Shown here: one piece after another, positions 6,811 through 12,481 of the stretch
How positions within the stretch are numbered: position 1 is the stretch's first letter
Layout of the letters: every line of letters starts with the position of its first letter
Origin: a bacterium
GTDB taxonomy: Bacteria; Gemmatimonadota; Gemmatimonadetes; Gemmatimonadales; Gemmatimonadaceae
Length of the DNA stretch: 14,164 nt
Direction: 5' to 3'
Assembly: GCA_021802745.1 (NCBI GenBank)
Contig: JAJZRK010000070.1
Coordinates: forward strand, 1-14,164
The notes under the pieces: model-generated
What the model was told of the DNA's origin: nothing
Seen by the model: the letters and a program-made list of their open reading frames with translations, nothing else
The model's database searches: none
Made by a program: the position numbers and the translations under genes

Positions 6811-8396
6811 GGACGTGGTGTGAGGAGGGAGTCGGGCGCGTTCCCGCGCCGGGCGCCCGGAGTGGAATCGGCTGGGACGACGGCGTCCACCGCCGCCGCC
6901 GGCGGGGCGTCACGCTGGGCGCGCAGCGCGGCACCCACCTCGAACAACGCGCGGCGCGCTCGGCCCGAGGCGGTGCGAAGTCCAGCGGGGGAGGCGACAT
7001 CGCTCGCGTCGCCCGCGATCACGCCGCGCACCCACGGATGGGCGGCCGCCCAAAGCAGCGTGTGCCGCACCAGTTGCTGCTGCACCACCTCGCCGGTGAT
7101 CGTCGGCGCTGCGGGCACGCCGACGATCCACACGTCGGGCACGGTGCGCGCCAGCGATGCCCAGCGCGCCAGTGAATTCAGCGCGTCCACGAAGCGGGCG
7201 GGGTCGGCCCCACCGTCACGAATAGTGAGTGCCACCGCGCCAACGTGCGAGCCACCCTGCATCACCCAGTCCGCGACGGCGCTGTCGGCAGCGGTCCGCG
7301 CATCCGTGGCGAGCGCCACGACGATGCGGCGATCCATGCGCCGCGCCGTCTCGGCGACGCGTGCGTAGTATGCCTTCCAGGCTGGCAGGCCGGGGGCTGA
7401 CGGTCCGGTCGCGACACCCTCCGCCGGAATCAGCAGCTGGGGACGCAGCCGCTGAATGACGCGTTCGACCATCGCCATGCGCCGCCGCTCCGCGGCGTCC
7501 AGGCCCACGATGCGGTCCGGAAGCGCCAGCGTGACGACCAGCGTCACCGAGTCGCGCCGCGGTTCGAGGCTGCGTGCGAGCGAGCCGAGCGTGGCCGTCG
7601 AGGTTGCAGCGGCGTCGAGCGTCACGTGCAGCGCCGTCACATTCAGCGAGTCGGCAAGGGTCAGGTCGGCGCGCGTGGTGGCGGATGGCGGGCTGCCCGT
7701 CAGACGGCCGAATACTCCGATGCCGATTGCCAGTTCGGTGCGGGCGGTCGCGTCGGTGGGCGCGGGGTCGAGCAGGCGCGTCGAGCGCAGCGCGTCGTGC
7801 GCGCGCGGCAGGATGAGCACGGCTGTTGCCACCACCGCGGCGCAGCAAGCAGACACAAACAACCGCCCCGCGCGCGTCAGGCGCCGGCGTGCCGGCGCCA
7901 CCGGGACGAGCGCCGGGATCAGCAACGATGTGCCCCACGCGAAGGCTGCGCTGCCGGCGATGGACGCGGCGAGCGATGACACCGCCATGCCCGGTGCGAG
8001 GGCCCACGCCGGCAGGTCGCCGCCCGCGCCAGAAATCCACTGCGTCACCGCCACCCAGGCGGCCAGCAGGTCGAACAACACCAGCGCCGCGGCCACCAGC
8101 ATGCCGGCGCGGCCGCGGCTCAGTGCCAGCACACCCTGCACGACGAAAGCGAGCGTCACCAGCGGCCAGAGCCACGACAGGGGACCCAACACGCGCGCGC
8201 CGGGGGCCGTAGGCGCGAGGACGGAGATCACGAGTGCGGGAACGAACAGGAACGCGGCGAGCCCGGTCAGCAGGCGCTGCGTCCTGACGATGCCGGGGAG
8301 CGACGAGAGACGCACGCCCAGCGCCAGGTTCCAGCCAATCAGCACGGCAGCCCACGCACCGAGCGCCGCGGCCATGGTCCACGTCGGAAGCGTCAC
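6807..8396 (-). CDS. Polytopic membrane protein with large soluble C-terminal domain
   Basis: I do not recognise this 529-aa protein. The N-terminal third has about six hydrophobic helices (roughly residues 5-27, 40-62, 70-92, 97-118, 128-155 and 175-196). About 310 residues of soluble alpha/beta sequence follow, from TARTELAIGIGVFGRLTGS to RRALFEVGAALRAQ. This part alternates strands and amphipathic helices (SVTLVVTLALP, PQLLIPAEGV, RIVVALATDA, HVGAVALTIRDGG, DVWIVGVPA, WVRGVIAGDASD) and could be a TIM barrel like a glycoside hydrolase, but I see no confident catalytic pair. The tail is Ala/Pro-rich and probably disordered. GTG 8396 follows the SpeD-like gene by 19 nt; a Met at about residue 8 is an alternative start. 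It overlaps the DUF2461 start by 4 nt, so it is co-translated with it. Confidence 0.85.
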   Translation of the reverse strand: MTLPTWTMAAALGAWAAVLIGWNLALGVRLSSLPGIVRTQRLLTGLAAFLFVPALVISVLAPTAPGARVLGPLSWLWPLVTLAFVVQGVLALSRGRAGMLVAAALVLFDLLAAWVAVTQWISGAGGDLPAWALAPGMAVSSLAASIAGSAAFAWGTSLLIPALVPVAPARRRLTRAGRLFVSACCAAVVATAVLILPRAHDALRSTRLLDPAPTDATARTELAIGIGVFGRLTGSPPSATTRADLTLADSLNVTALHVTLDAAATSTATLGSLARSLEPRRDSVTLVVTLALPDRIVGLDAAERRRMAMVERVIQRLRPQLLIPAEGVATGPSAPGLPAWKAYYARVAETARRMDRRIVVALATDARTAADSAVADWVMQGGSHVGAVALTIRDGGADPARFVDALNSLARWASLARTVPDVWIVGVPAAPTITGEVVQQQLVRHTLLWAAAHPWVRGVIAGDASDVASPAGLRTASGRARRALFEVGAALRAQRDAPPAAAVDAVVPADSTPGARRGNAPDSLLTPRP

Positions 8397-8415
8397 GCCG
8401 AGCGCCGCTTGCGCG

Positions 8416-8769
8416 TCAGCCGCGGTCGCTGTGCGTGGCGCGCACCGCGCGCAGCGCGAGTCGCCGTGTCACGACCTCGATGGCCTTGCGCGCGTCCTTC
8501 GCCGCGCTCACCAGCAGGTCGAGGGCGAGCACGCCTTCATCGGGAACGGTGTGCAGCGTCACGTGACCGATGTCGAGGAGCAGGAGAATCACGAGGCCGC
8601 CGCGCGGCAGCGACCTGACGAGCGGCGGCTCGACGGTGGTGAGTCCCGCCGCCCCCGCCGCGGCGATCAGCAGTCCCGACAGCGACGCCTGGTCCCGCAG
8701 CAGCGACGCGGGAACGCCGCGAAAATCGGCGGCGTCGTGCGTCATCAGCGGAGGCGCCTGGTCGCGCAT
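8416..8769 (-). CDS. SpeD (AdoMet decarboxylase)-fold protein lacking catalytic Ser and Cys
   Basis: This 117-aa protein has the length and core motif of bacterial S-adenosylmethionine decarboxylase. The segment IGHVTLHTVPDEGVLALDLL (residues 67-86) lines up with the SpeD core ESHLTIHxxPExGYAxxDVxTC. In active SpeD the Ser of SH self-cleaves to form the pyruvoyl cofactor, with a His 5 residues and a Cys 20 residues later. Here those positions are Gly68, His73 and Ser88: the spacing is exact, but Ser and Cys are replaced. It should therefore be unable to mature to a pyruvoyl enzyme. ATG 8769 lies 2 nt after the M28 peptidase stop; Met9 is an alternative start. The membrane-protein gene follows after 19 nt, so it belongs to this operon. 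The family call comes from motif spacing alone. It may be a binding or regulatory protein, or a very divergent enzyme. Confidence 0.65.
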   Translation of the reverse strand: MRDQAPPLMTHDAADFRGVPASLLRDQASLSGLLIAAAGAAGLTTVEPPLVRSLPRGGLVILLLLDIGHVTLHTVPDEGVLALDLLVSAAKDARKAIEVVTRRLALRAVRATHSDRG

Positions 8770-8771
8770 GT

Positions 8772-10205
8772 CTAAGGTGCCGGTGCCGGTGCGGGTGCCG
8801 GTGCGGGTGCCGGTGCCGGTGTCGCGGGGCGGACGGCTGGCGCGGTTCGCGGCGGGCCGCCGGTGGACGCCACCGTCGTCAGCGAGCGGTGGCCGTCGGC
8901 ACTCACGGCGCGCACGGCGGCCCAGCCGTCGTCGAGCTGTTCGTCCAGCAGGTAGCTCACCGCGGCGCCGGCATCACGGACCGTCGTCCAGGTCGGCGAC
9001 GTCGTGTGCCGGAACAGCACCTCATAGCGCACCGCCCCCGGCACCGGCTTCCACGTGACATTCCACTTCTGGCCGCCCGACACGCGGTCGCGGCGCGCGA
9101 GCACGCTGTCCGCCGGCGCCGGCGCCGACGCCAGCGAGGCGATGGTCGCGAGGTTCAGCCGCGCCATGTTCGCGACGTACCCGAAATTCACCCCCGACAG
9201 GTCATCCGTCGGGAGATGCTGCCGCTTCGTGTCCTCCAGCCGTTCCGTGAATCGCAGGGCCGGGTCGCCCAGGCGGTGGAACGGCGAGTGGTCACCGCCG
9301 CGGCCAATGCGGTCGAGGCGGAAGGTCGGCCGCACCTCGAACCTCGGCGTGTAGATGGCGCCGATGCCCCACACGTAGCGCGCCAGCTCCCCGCTGCGCG
9401 ACGGCACCGAGTCCACGGCGTACGTGCGCACGCTGGTAGAGTCCACCCGGCCGTCATCGGCCACGATATTGCCGATGATATCGTCGGTGAATGCGGCGAC
9501 CACCGTCTTCTGCTCATCGTGCAGCCTCCGCGCCAGCCCCGCGGCGCCGAGCAGCCCCTGTTCCTCGGCGGCGACCGTCGCGAAGACGATGGTCGCGTCG
9601 AACCCTTTCGGGAATCGCCTGGAGACGACGCGCGCCAGCTCGATCACGGCCGACGTGCCCGACCCATCGTCATCGGCCCCGGGAGCATCGCTCGTGGCGT
9701 CCGCCACGTCGGTGGAGCAGATGCAGGAGTCGTAGTGCCCGCTGATCACTACCACGCGCGAGGTGTCGCGGCCCGGCAGCCAGGCGAGGACGTTCACCAC
9801 CCGTGCCGTGGGACGGTCGCGGAACCGCGTGATCTGCACGTCGTGCGGATCGTACTCCACGCGCAGGCATCCGCCGCAGTCGCGGCTGAAGGAGCGCAAT
9901 TCGTTGTACAGGTACCGCCGCGCCGCGCCGATGCCCCGCGTCTCGGAGAGCGTGTCGCTCATCGTGTGGCGTGTGCCGAACGACACGAGCATGGAGTCGG
10001 TGAAACGAATGCGCCGCGGATCCACGTCCGCCAGGGCGGCGGCAATGCGGGGGTCCCGGGCGAGGCCAATGGACACGTCGTGCGTCGGCTGGGACGAGGC
10101 CGGCCGAGCGGCCGCTTTCGGGCCCGGCCGGGCGGCGGCCCGCGGGGACTGGGCGGCAGCGGTGGCGGACAGCAGCAGGGCGGGGAGCAGGCGAAGGAGG
10201 CGCAT
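8772..10205 (-). CDS. Secreted M28 family zinc aminopeptidase with FnIII-like domain
   Basis: This 477-aa exported metallopeptidase probably removes N-terminal residues from peptides outside the cytoplasm. The signal peptide is MRLLRLLPALLLSATAAAQ. The M28 co-catalytic zinc site is visible: His157 (GHYDS), Asp178 (GADDDGSG), Glu214-Glu215 (AAEEQGLLG), Asp241/242 (TDDIIGN) and His306 (GGDHSPFH). A CxxC (110-113) and two further Cys (161, 163) near the active site may form disulfides. Residues about 378-450 (WNVTWKPVPGAVRYEVLF...) look like a fibronectin III domain, followed by a Pro-Ala tail. ATG 10205 is chosen because the signal peptide starts there and a promoter ends about 10 nt upstream. 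The frame stays open upstream only because the 11-bp array has no stops. The SpeD-like gene begins 2 nt after the stop. Confidence 0.93.
   Translation of the reverse strand: MRLLRLLPALLLSATAAAQSPRAAARPGPKAAARPASSQPTHDVSIGLARDPRIAAALADVDPRRIRFTDSMLVSFGTRHTMSDTLSETRGIGAARRYLYNELRSFSRDCGGCLRVEYDPHDVQITRFRDRPTARVVNVLAWLPGRDTSRVVVISGHYDSCICSTDVADATSDAPGADDDGSGTSAVIELARVVSRRFPKGFDATIVFATVAAEEQGLLGAAGLARRLHDEQKTVVAAFTDDIIGNIVADDGRVDSTSVRTYAVDSVPSRSGELARYVWGIGAIYTPRFEVRPTFRLDRIGRGGDHSPFHRLGDPALRFTERLEDTKRQHLPTDDLSGVNFGYVANMARLNLATIASLASAPAPADSVLARRDRVSGGQKWNVTWKPVPGAVRYEVLFRHTTSPTWTTVRDAGAAVSYLLDEQLDDGWAAVRAVSADGHRSLTTVASTGGPPRTAPAVRPATPAPAPAPAPAPAPAP
8775..8819 (-). repeat. (Pro-Ala)n C-terminal coding repeat
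   Basis: Fifteen codons at the very end of the M28 gene alternate Pro and Ala in a near-perfect 6-bp repeat (CCG/CCC-GCA), ending at TAG 8772-8774. Such tails are disordered linkers or wall/surface spacers in exported proteins. The short unit makes copy number prone to slippage. Confidence 0.9.
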
Positions 10206-10216
10206 GGGTTTCTCAG

Positions 10217-10245
10217 AGAGTACCACAGAACAAGGCAGAGGACAA
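10217..10245 (-). promoter_or_regulatory. Candidate promoter of M28 operon
   Basis: On the minus strand TTGTCC (10245-10240), a 17-nt spacer and TACTCT (10222-10217) precede ATG 10205. The expected start point is about 10210, so the leader would be only about 5 nt and a Shine-Dalgarno would be unnecessary. The -35 sits among degenerate inverted copies of the array unit (a further TTGTCTC lies at 10260-10254). Confidence 0.5.
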
Positions 10246-10279
10246 CAGAACGCGAGACAACTCGACGATGTACGACGAA

Positions 10280-10304
10280 GGGGCGGCCCCCGTTGGCCCG
10301 CCCC
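10280..10304 (-). terminator. GC hairpin after array (candidate terminator of cNMP gene)
   Basis: On the minus strand GGGGCGG (10304-10298) pairs with CCGCCCC (10286-10280), with further GG/CC pairing possible inside the 11-nt loop, followed by TTCGTCG. It lies after the 11-bp array and before the M28 promoter. It matches the module at 1197-1231 in position and 3' sequence. The T tract is poor, so efficiency is uncertain. Confidence 0.55.
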
Positions 10305-10317
10305 CCTGGTGTTTCCC

Positions 10318-10434
10318 TGTTGTTTCTCTGTTGTCTCTCTGTTGTCTCTCTGTTGTCTCTCTGTTGTCTCTCTGTTGTCTCTCTGTTGTCTCTCTGTTGT
10401 CTCTCTGTTGTTTCTCTGTTGTTTCTCTGTTGTT
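10318..10434 (-). repeat. 11-bp tandem array, 10 full units (GAGAGACAACA type)
   Basis: Ten full 11-bp units plus a partial one lie directly after the cNMP-domain gene. Seven central units are identical (minus strand GAGAGACAACA), flanked by one variant on the 3' side and two on the 5' side (GAGAAACAACA). The partial unit merges with the TAA stop codon at 10435-10433. The minus strand contains no T throughout. All six reading frames are stop-free across the array, which creates spurious long frames on both strands. Confidence 0.97.
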
Positions 10435-10897
10435 AAAACATGCTCATGGCCAGGAAGCTCCTCAAACTGTCGTTCGTGGACCGCAACCGCGACGACAGCA
10501 GCCGCGTGCACGACCAGAGCACCTTGTAGGCCAGCTCGCGGTTGAAGTCGAGGAGCAGTTCGAAGTCGCTGCGGGAGATCGAAAGGAGCTTGCAGCCGCC
10601 GTTGGAGATGGCGTCGGTGGAGCGCTCGCTGCGGTCGAAGACCGCCATCTCGCCGAAGAGCGAACCCTTCTTGAGGATGGCGAGCGCCTCCTCGCCGCTC
10701 CCCGGGATCATCCGGCTGATCCGCACCTCGCCCTCCACAACGAGGTACAGCCGGTTCCCCGGCTCGCCCTCCTTGAACACATACTCGCCGGAGACGAAAT
10801 CCTGCGTGCGGCAGACTTCGGAGACGCGGGCGAGCTCCCCTTCATCGAGGTCCTGAAAGATGGCGACGCCCTTCAGCAGTTCGGTGTAATCGGCCAT
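10433..10897 (-). CDS. Single-domain cyclic-nucleotide-binding protein
   Basis: This 154-aa cytoplasmic protein is a cNMP-binding (CAP_ED) domain without a DNA-binding domain. Residues about 10-115 form the beta roll: FKEGEPGNRLYLVVEGEVRI (41-60) and the phosphate-binding cassette FGEMAVFDRSERS (81-93). The cassette keeps Glu83 and Arg92, which contact ribose and phosphate in CAP/PKA domains, but deviates from the usual PR(S/A)A. The C-terminal helix (NRELAYKVLWSCTRLLSSRL) resembles the lid/dimer helix. Without an effector domain it may signal through a partner. ATG 10897 is preferred over in-frame GTG 10918 because AGAGGG lies about 5 nt before the ATG. A promoter points at it, and the 11-bp array begins within its stop codon. 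Confidence 0.9.
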   Translation of the reverse strand: MADYTELLKGVAIFQDLDEGELARVSEVCRTQDFVSGEYVFKEGEPGNRLYLVVEGEVRISRMIPGSGEEALAILKKGSLFGEMAVFDRSERSTDAISNGGCKLLSISRSDFELLLDFNRELAYKVLWSCTRLLSSRLRSTNDSLRSFLAMSMF

Positions 10898-10932
10898 CGT
10901 GCCCTCTGTGGGTGACACGGGGGTTCTTGGGC

Positions 10933-10962
10933 CAAGCTACCCCCCGCCCGCGGCGGTGGCAA
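10933..10962 (-). promoter_or_regulatory. Candidate promoter of cNMP gene
   Basis: Minus-strand TTGCCA (10962-10957), a 17-nt spacer and TAGCTTG (10939-10933) give a leader of about 30 nt before ATG 10897. The -35 hexamer occupies the same bases as the candidate -35 of the divergent + promoter. Confidence 0.5.
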
Positions 10963-10986
10963 GCATTCGCCGCCGCGGGTTATGTT
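10957..10986 (+). promoter_or_regulatory. Candidate promoter of phosphatidyltransferase pair
   Basis: TATGTT (10981-10986) is a good -10. The -35 position holds only TGGCAA (10957-10962), 18 nt upstream. The expected start is about 10994, exactly the ATG chosen for the gene, implying a leaderless transcript. The other in-frame ATG (10982) falls inside this -10. Confidence 0.4.
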
Positions 10987-10993
10987 GCCCGGC

Positions 10994-11521
10994 ATGGAGC
11001 GCGACTCGCTGGCCACGCTGCCCAACGCCATCTCGCTGTCCCGCCTGTTCCTGGCGGCGCTCTTTCCCGCCGTTCACGATCACGACCTGCGGCTGCTTAT
11101 CCTCGCCGCCGCCGGACTGACCGACTTCCTCGATGGCTGGTTGGCGCGCCGGCGCCGCCAATTCAGCCGGGTCGGCGCCCTCATTGACCCCTTCGCCGAC
11201 CGCATCTTCATCTTCGTCGCCATCTGCACCTTCCTCCTCGAAGGGCAGGTGACCACCGGGCAGTACTTCGTCTTCCTCCTGCGCGACATCGCCACCGCCC
11301 TCGCGTTCGTCATCGCCAAGTCCGTGGCCACTTTGCGGCACGCCACCTTCAAGGCGCGTTTCTCGGGCAAGCTGGCCACGGTGCTGCAGCTCTTCGCGCT
11401 GCCGGCGATCGTCATAGACCAGCGCAGCACGGCCTGGGCCGTCGGGATCGTCGGCCTGGTCTCCCTCGTGTCCATCGTGGACTACACCATCGCCCTCTGG
11501 CGCGCCCGGGAGCGCCGCTAG
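10994..11521 (+). CDS. CDP-alcohol phosphatidyltransferase (PgsA-like)
   Basis: This 175-aa integral membrane enzyme of phospholipid synthesis moves a phosphatidyl or similar group from a CDP-linked donor to an alcohol such as glycerol 3-phosphate. The family signature D-x2-DG-x2-AR-x8-G-x3-D-x3-D is complete: Asp44, Asp47-Gly48, Ala51-Arg52, Gly61, Asp65 and Asp69. It binds the metals and the CDP group. The N-terminus (LPNAISLSRLFLAALFP) is typical of PgsA and cardiolipin-synthase relatives. About five to six hydrophobic helices fit the family's six-helix fold. The acceptor alcohol cannot be told from sequence. ATG 10994 is chosen because ATG 10982 lies within the -10 box; the longer form would add 4 residues. 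The next gene starts 1 nt after the stop, so the two are co-expressed. Confidence 0.92.
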   Translation: MERDSLATLPNAISLSRLFLAALFPAVHDHDLRLLILAAAGLTDFLDGWLARRRRQFSRVGALIDPFADRIFIFVAICTFLLEGQVTTGQYFVFLLRDIATALAFVIAKSVATLRHATFKARFSGKLATVLQLFALPAIVIDQRSTAWAVGIVGLVSLVSIVDYTIALWRARERR

Positions 11522-11522
11522 C

Positions 11523-11999
11523 GTGCGCATCGGGGCCATCGCCCTCCTGCTCGGCGCAGCCGCACCCCTCAGCGCCCAAGGCTTCCGATTCGTCCCCCGC
11601 GTCCAGCCCGAGGCGCGTCTTGAGGCGACGGTCGCCCGTCGAGCCTCGGCGCTCGTCATGGCGGGGGCGAACATCCCCATGGGCTACTACGTGCGCACCG
11701 GTGCCTCAGTCGGCGCCGGGGTGGCCGATACTCCCGACGGCAGCGCGCTCGCCACCCGCGCCGACCTCACCATGCGGTTCCTGCTCGACCCGTTCGCCGA
11801 GCATCGCTGGGGGCCGTACGCGGGCGGCGGGCTCACCGTCCGGCGCGATGGCAGCCAGCCCGCCGAGGCCGGCCTTTTGCTTATTCTCGGCGTGGAGGCG
11901 CGCCGCAACCGGCGTTGGACGCCGGCGGTCGAGGTCGCACTCGGCGAGGGGGTGCGCCTGGCGGTCGTGCTCAGAAAGCCTCGCACCCAAGGGCGCTAA
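11523..11999 (+). CDS. Small exported beta-rich protein, possibly outer membrane
   Basis: This 158-aa protein begins with a clear signal peptide (MRIGAIALLLGAAAPLSAQG, cleavage near the Ala-Gln). The mature part alternates polar and hydrophobic residues in strand-like runs: ASALVMAGANIPMGYYVRTG, RADLTMRFLLDP, WGPYAGGGLTVRRD, AGLLLILGVEAR and VEVALGEGVRLAVVLR. That pattern suggests a small beta-barrel or beta-sandwich of the outer membrane. I do not recognise the family, and the last strand does not end in an aromatic residue, so barrel assembly is unproven. GTG 11523 is 1 nt after the phosphatidyltransferase stop, giving tight coupling. A strong hairpin follows the stop. Confidence 0.8.
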   Translation: MRIGAIALLLGAAAPLSAQGFRFVPRVQPEARLEATVARRASALVMAGANIPMGYYVRTGASVGAGVADTPDGSALATRADLTMRFLLDPFAEHRWGPYAGGGLTVRRDGSQPAEAGLLLILGVEARRNRRWTPAVEVALGEGVRLAVVLRKPRTQGR

Positions 12000-12039
12000 G
12001 CGCCGCCGCGCACCGCTCGCGGCACCGCCCGAACGCAAC

Positions 12040-12066
12040 ACGCCCCGCTGCAGTGCAGCGGGGCGT
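12040..12066. terminator. Perfect 13-bp-stem hairpin between convergent genes
   Basis: ACGCCCCGCTGCA (12040-12052), one centre base, then TGCAGCGGGGCGT (12054-12066) form a perfect inverted repeat, effectively an 11-bp stem with a 5-nt loop. It lies 40 nt after the exported-protein gene and 26 nt beyond the end of the convergent minus gene, so it is probably a shared bidirectional terminator. There is no run of T on either side. Confidence 0.65.
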
Positions 12067-12092
12067 CGGCCATTCTGGTGCTGGTGATCCGC

Positions 12093-12380
12093 TTACGCGG
12101 TGGCAACTGCGTCGTTGTCCGCGGTCGCCGAAGCCGCCGAACGAGGTGGCTTCGCGAAACGCTCGCCGAGGGTACGGAGCTCGGCCATGTCCACCGCCGA
12201 CAACTCGTAGTACCGTCCGGCCAGGTACTGCATCGTTTCGTCGAACCACTCCCGCTGGTGCTGCGGGTCAGACCCAACCACACCACAGCTGATGATATGC
12301 TGGAACAACTCGTCGCGAGCCTGATCTTTTGGCGACGGTTCGTTGCTTGGCCTGCGATTCCTGTTTCGACCCTTGTTCAT
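12093..12380 (-). CDS. Small unrecognised protein, 95 aa
   Basis: I cannot assign a family. The protein starts with a basic, polar stretch (MNKGRNRNRRPSNEPSPKD). A likely helical core follows (ARDELFQHIISCGVVGSDPQ, REWFDETMQYLAGRYYELS, AELRTLGERF), then an Ala/Asp-rich tail. It has one Cys, no signal peptide and no membrane segment, so it is probably a small cytoplasmic binding protein. Local base composition is lower in GC than the flanks, mainly in the 5' part of the gene and its leader. ATG 12380 is chosen because a good promoter would start transcription near 12409, downstream of the alternative ATG at 12413. The core is orderly and codon use looks coding, so I think it is real. Confidence 0.75.
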   Translation of the reverse strand: MNKGRNRNRRPSNEPSPKDQARDELFQHIISCGVVGSDPQHQREWFDETMQYLAGRYYELSAVDMAELRTLGERFAKPPRSAASATADNDAVATA

Positions 12381-12415
12381 TTCGTCCGGCAAGATGGTGA
12401 AAGTAGCGTGCATGA

Positions 12416-12444
12416 AGGATAAACGGGCCGAGCCTCGATTCCAA
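12416..12444 (-). promoter_or_regulatory. Candidate promoter of the 95-aa gene
   Basis: Minus-strand TTGGAA (12444-12439), a 17-nt spacer and TATCCT (12421-12416) is the closest match to a consensus sigma70 promoter in the window. The start point near 12409 gives a leader of about 29 nt to ATG 12380. Confidence 0.6.
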
Positions 12445-12481
12445 GCGTATGACGCACGGCCGCCCAGAATTGTTGAGCGTT

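Noticed and set aside
7456..8775. 439-aa + strand open frame opposite the membrane protein and SpeD-like genes
   Set aside because: Composition is Ala/Ser/Arg-rich without motifs, whereas the minus strand shows membrane helices, operon spacing and a SpeD-like core.
10318..10434. CRISPR array
   Set aside because: Units are 11 bp and directly abutting, with no unique spacers and no cas gene nearby. It is a simple tandem repeat.
10206..10511. N-terminal extension of the M28 peptidase frame through the 11-bp array to 10511
   Set aside because: The extension is open only because the array has no stop in any frame. It overlaps the cNMP gene in another frame and would bury a clear signal peptide at ATG 10205.
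8889..10915. Long + strand frames through and beside the array (8889-10436 and 10268-10915)
   Set aside because: They are antisense to the M28 and cNMP genes, have Arg/Pro/Ala-rich composition or Ser/Leu/Cys/Val repeats, and show no domain motif. They are shadows of high GC plus the stop-free array.
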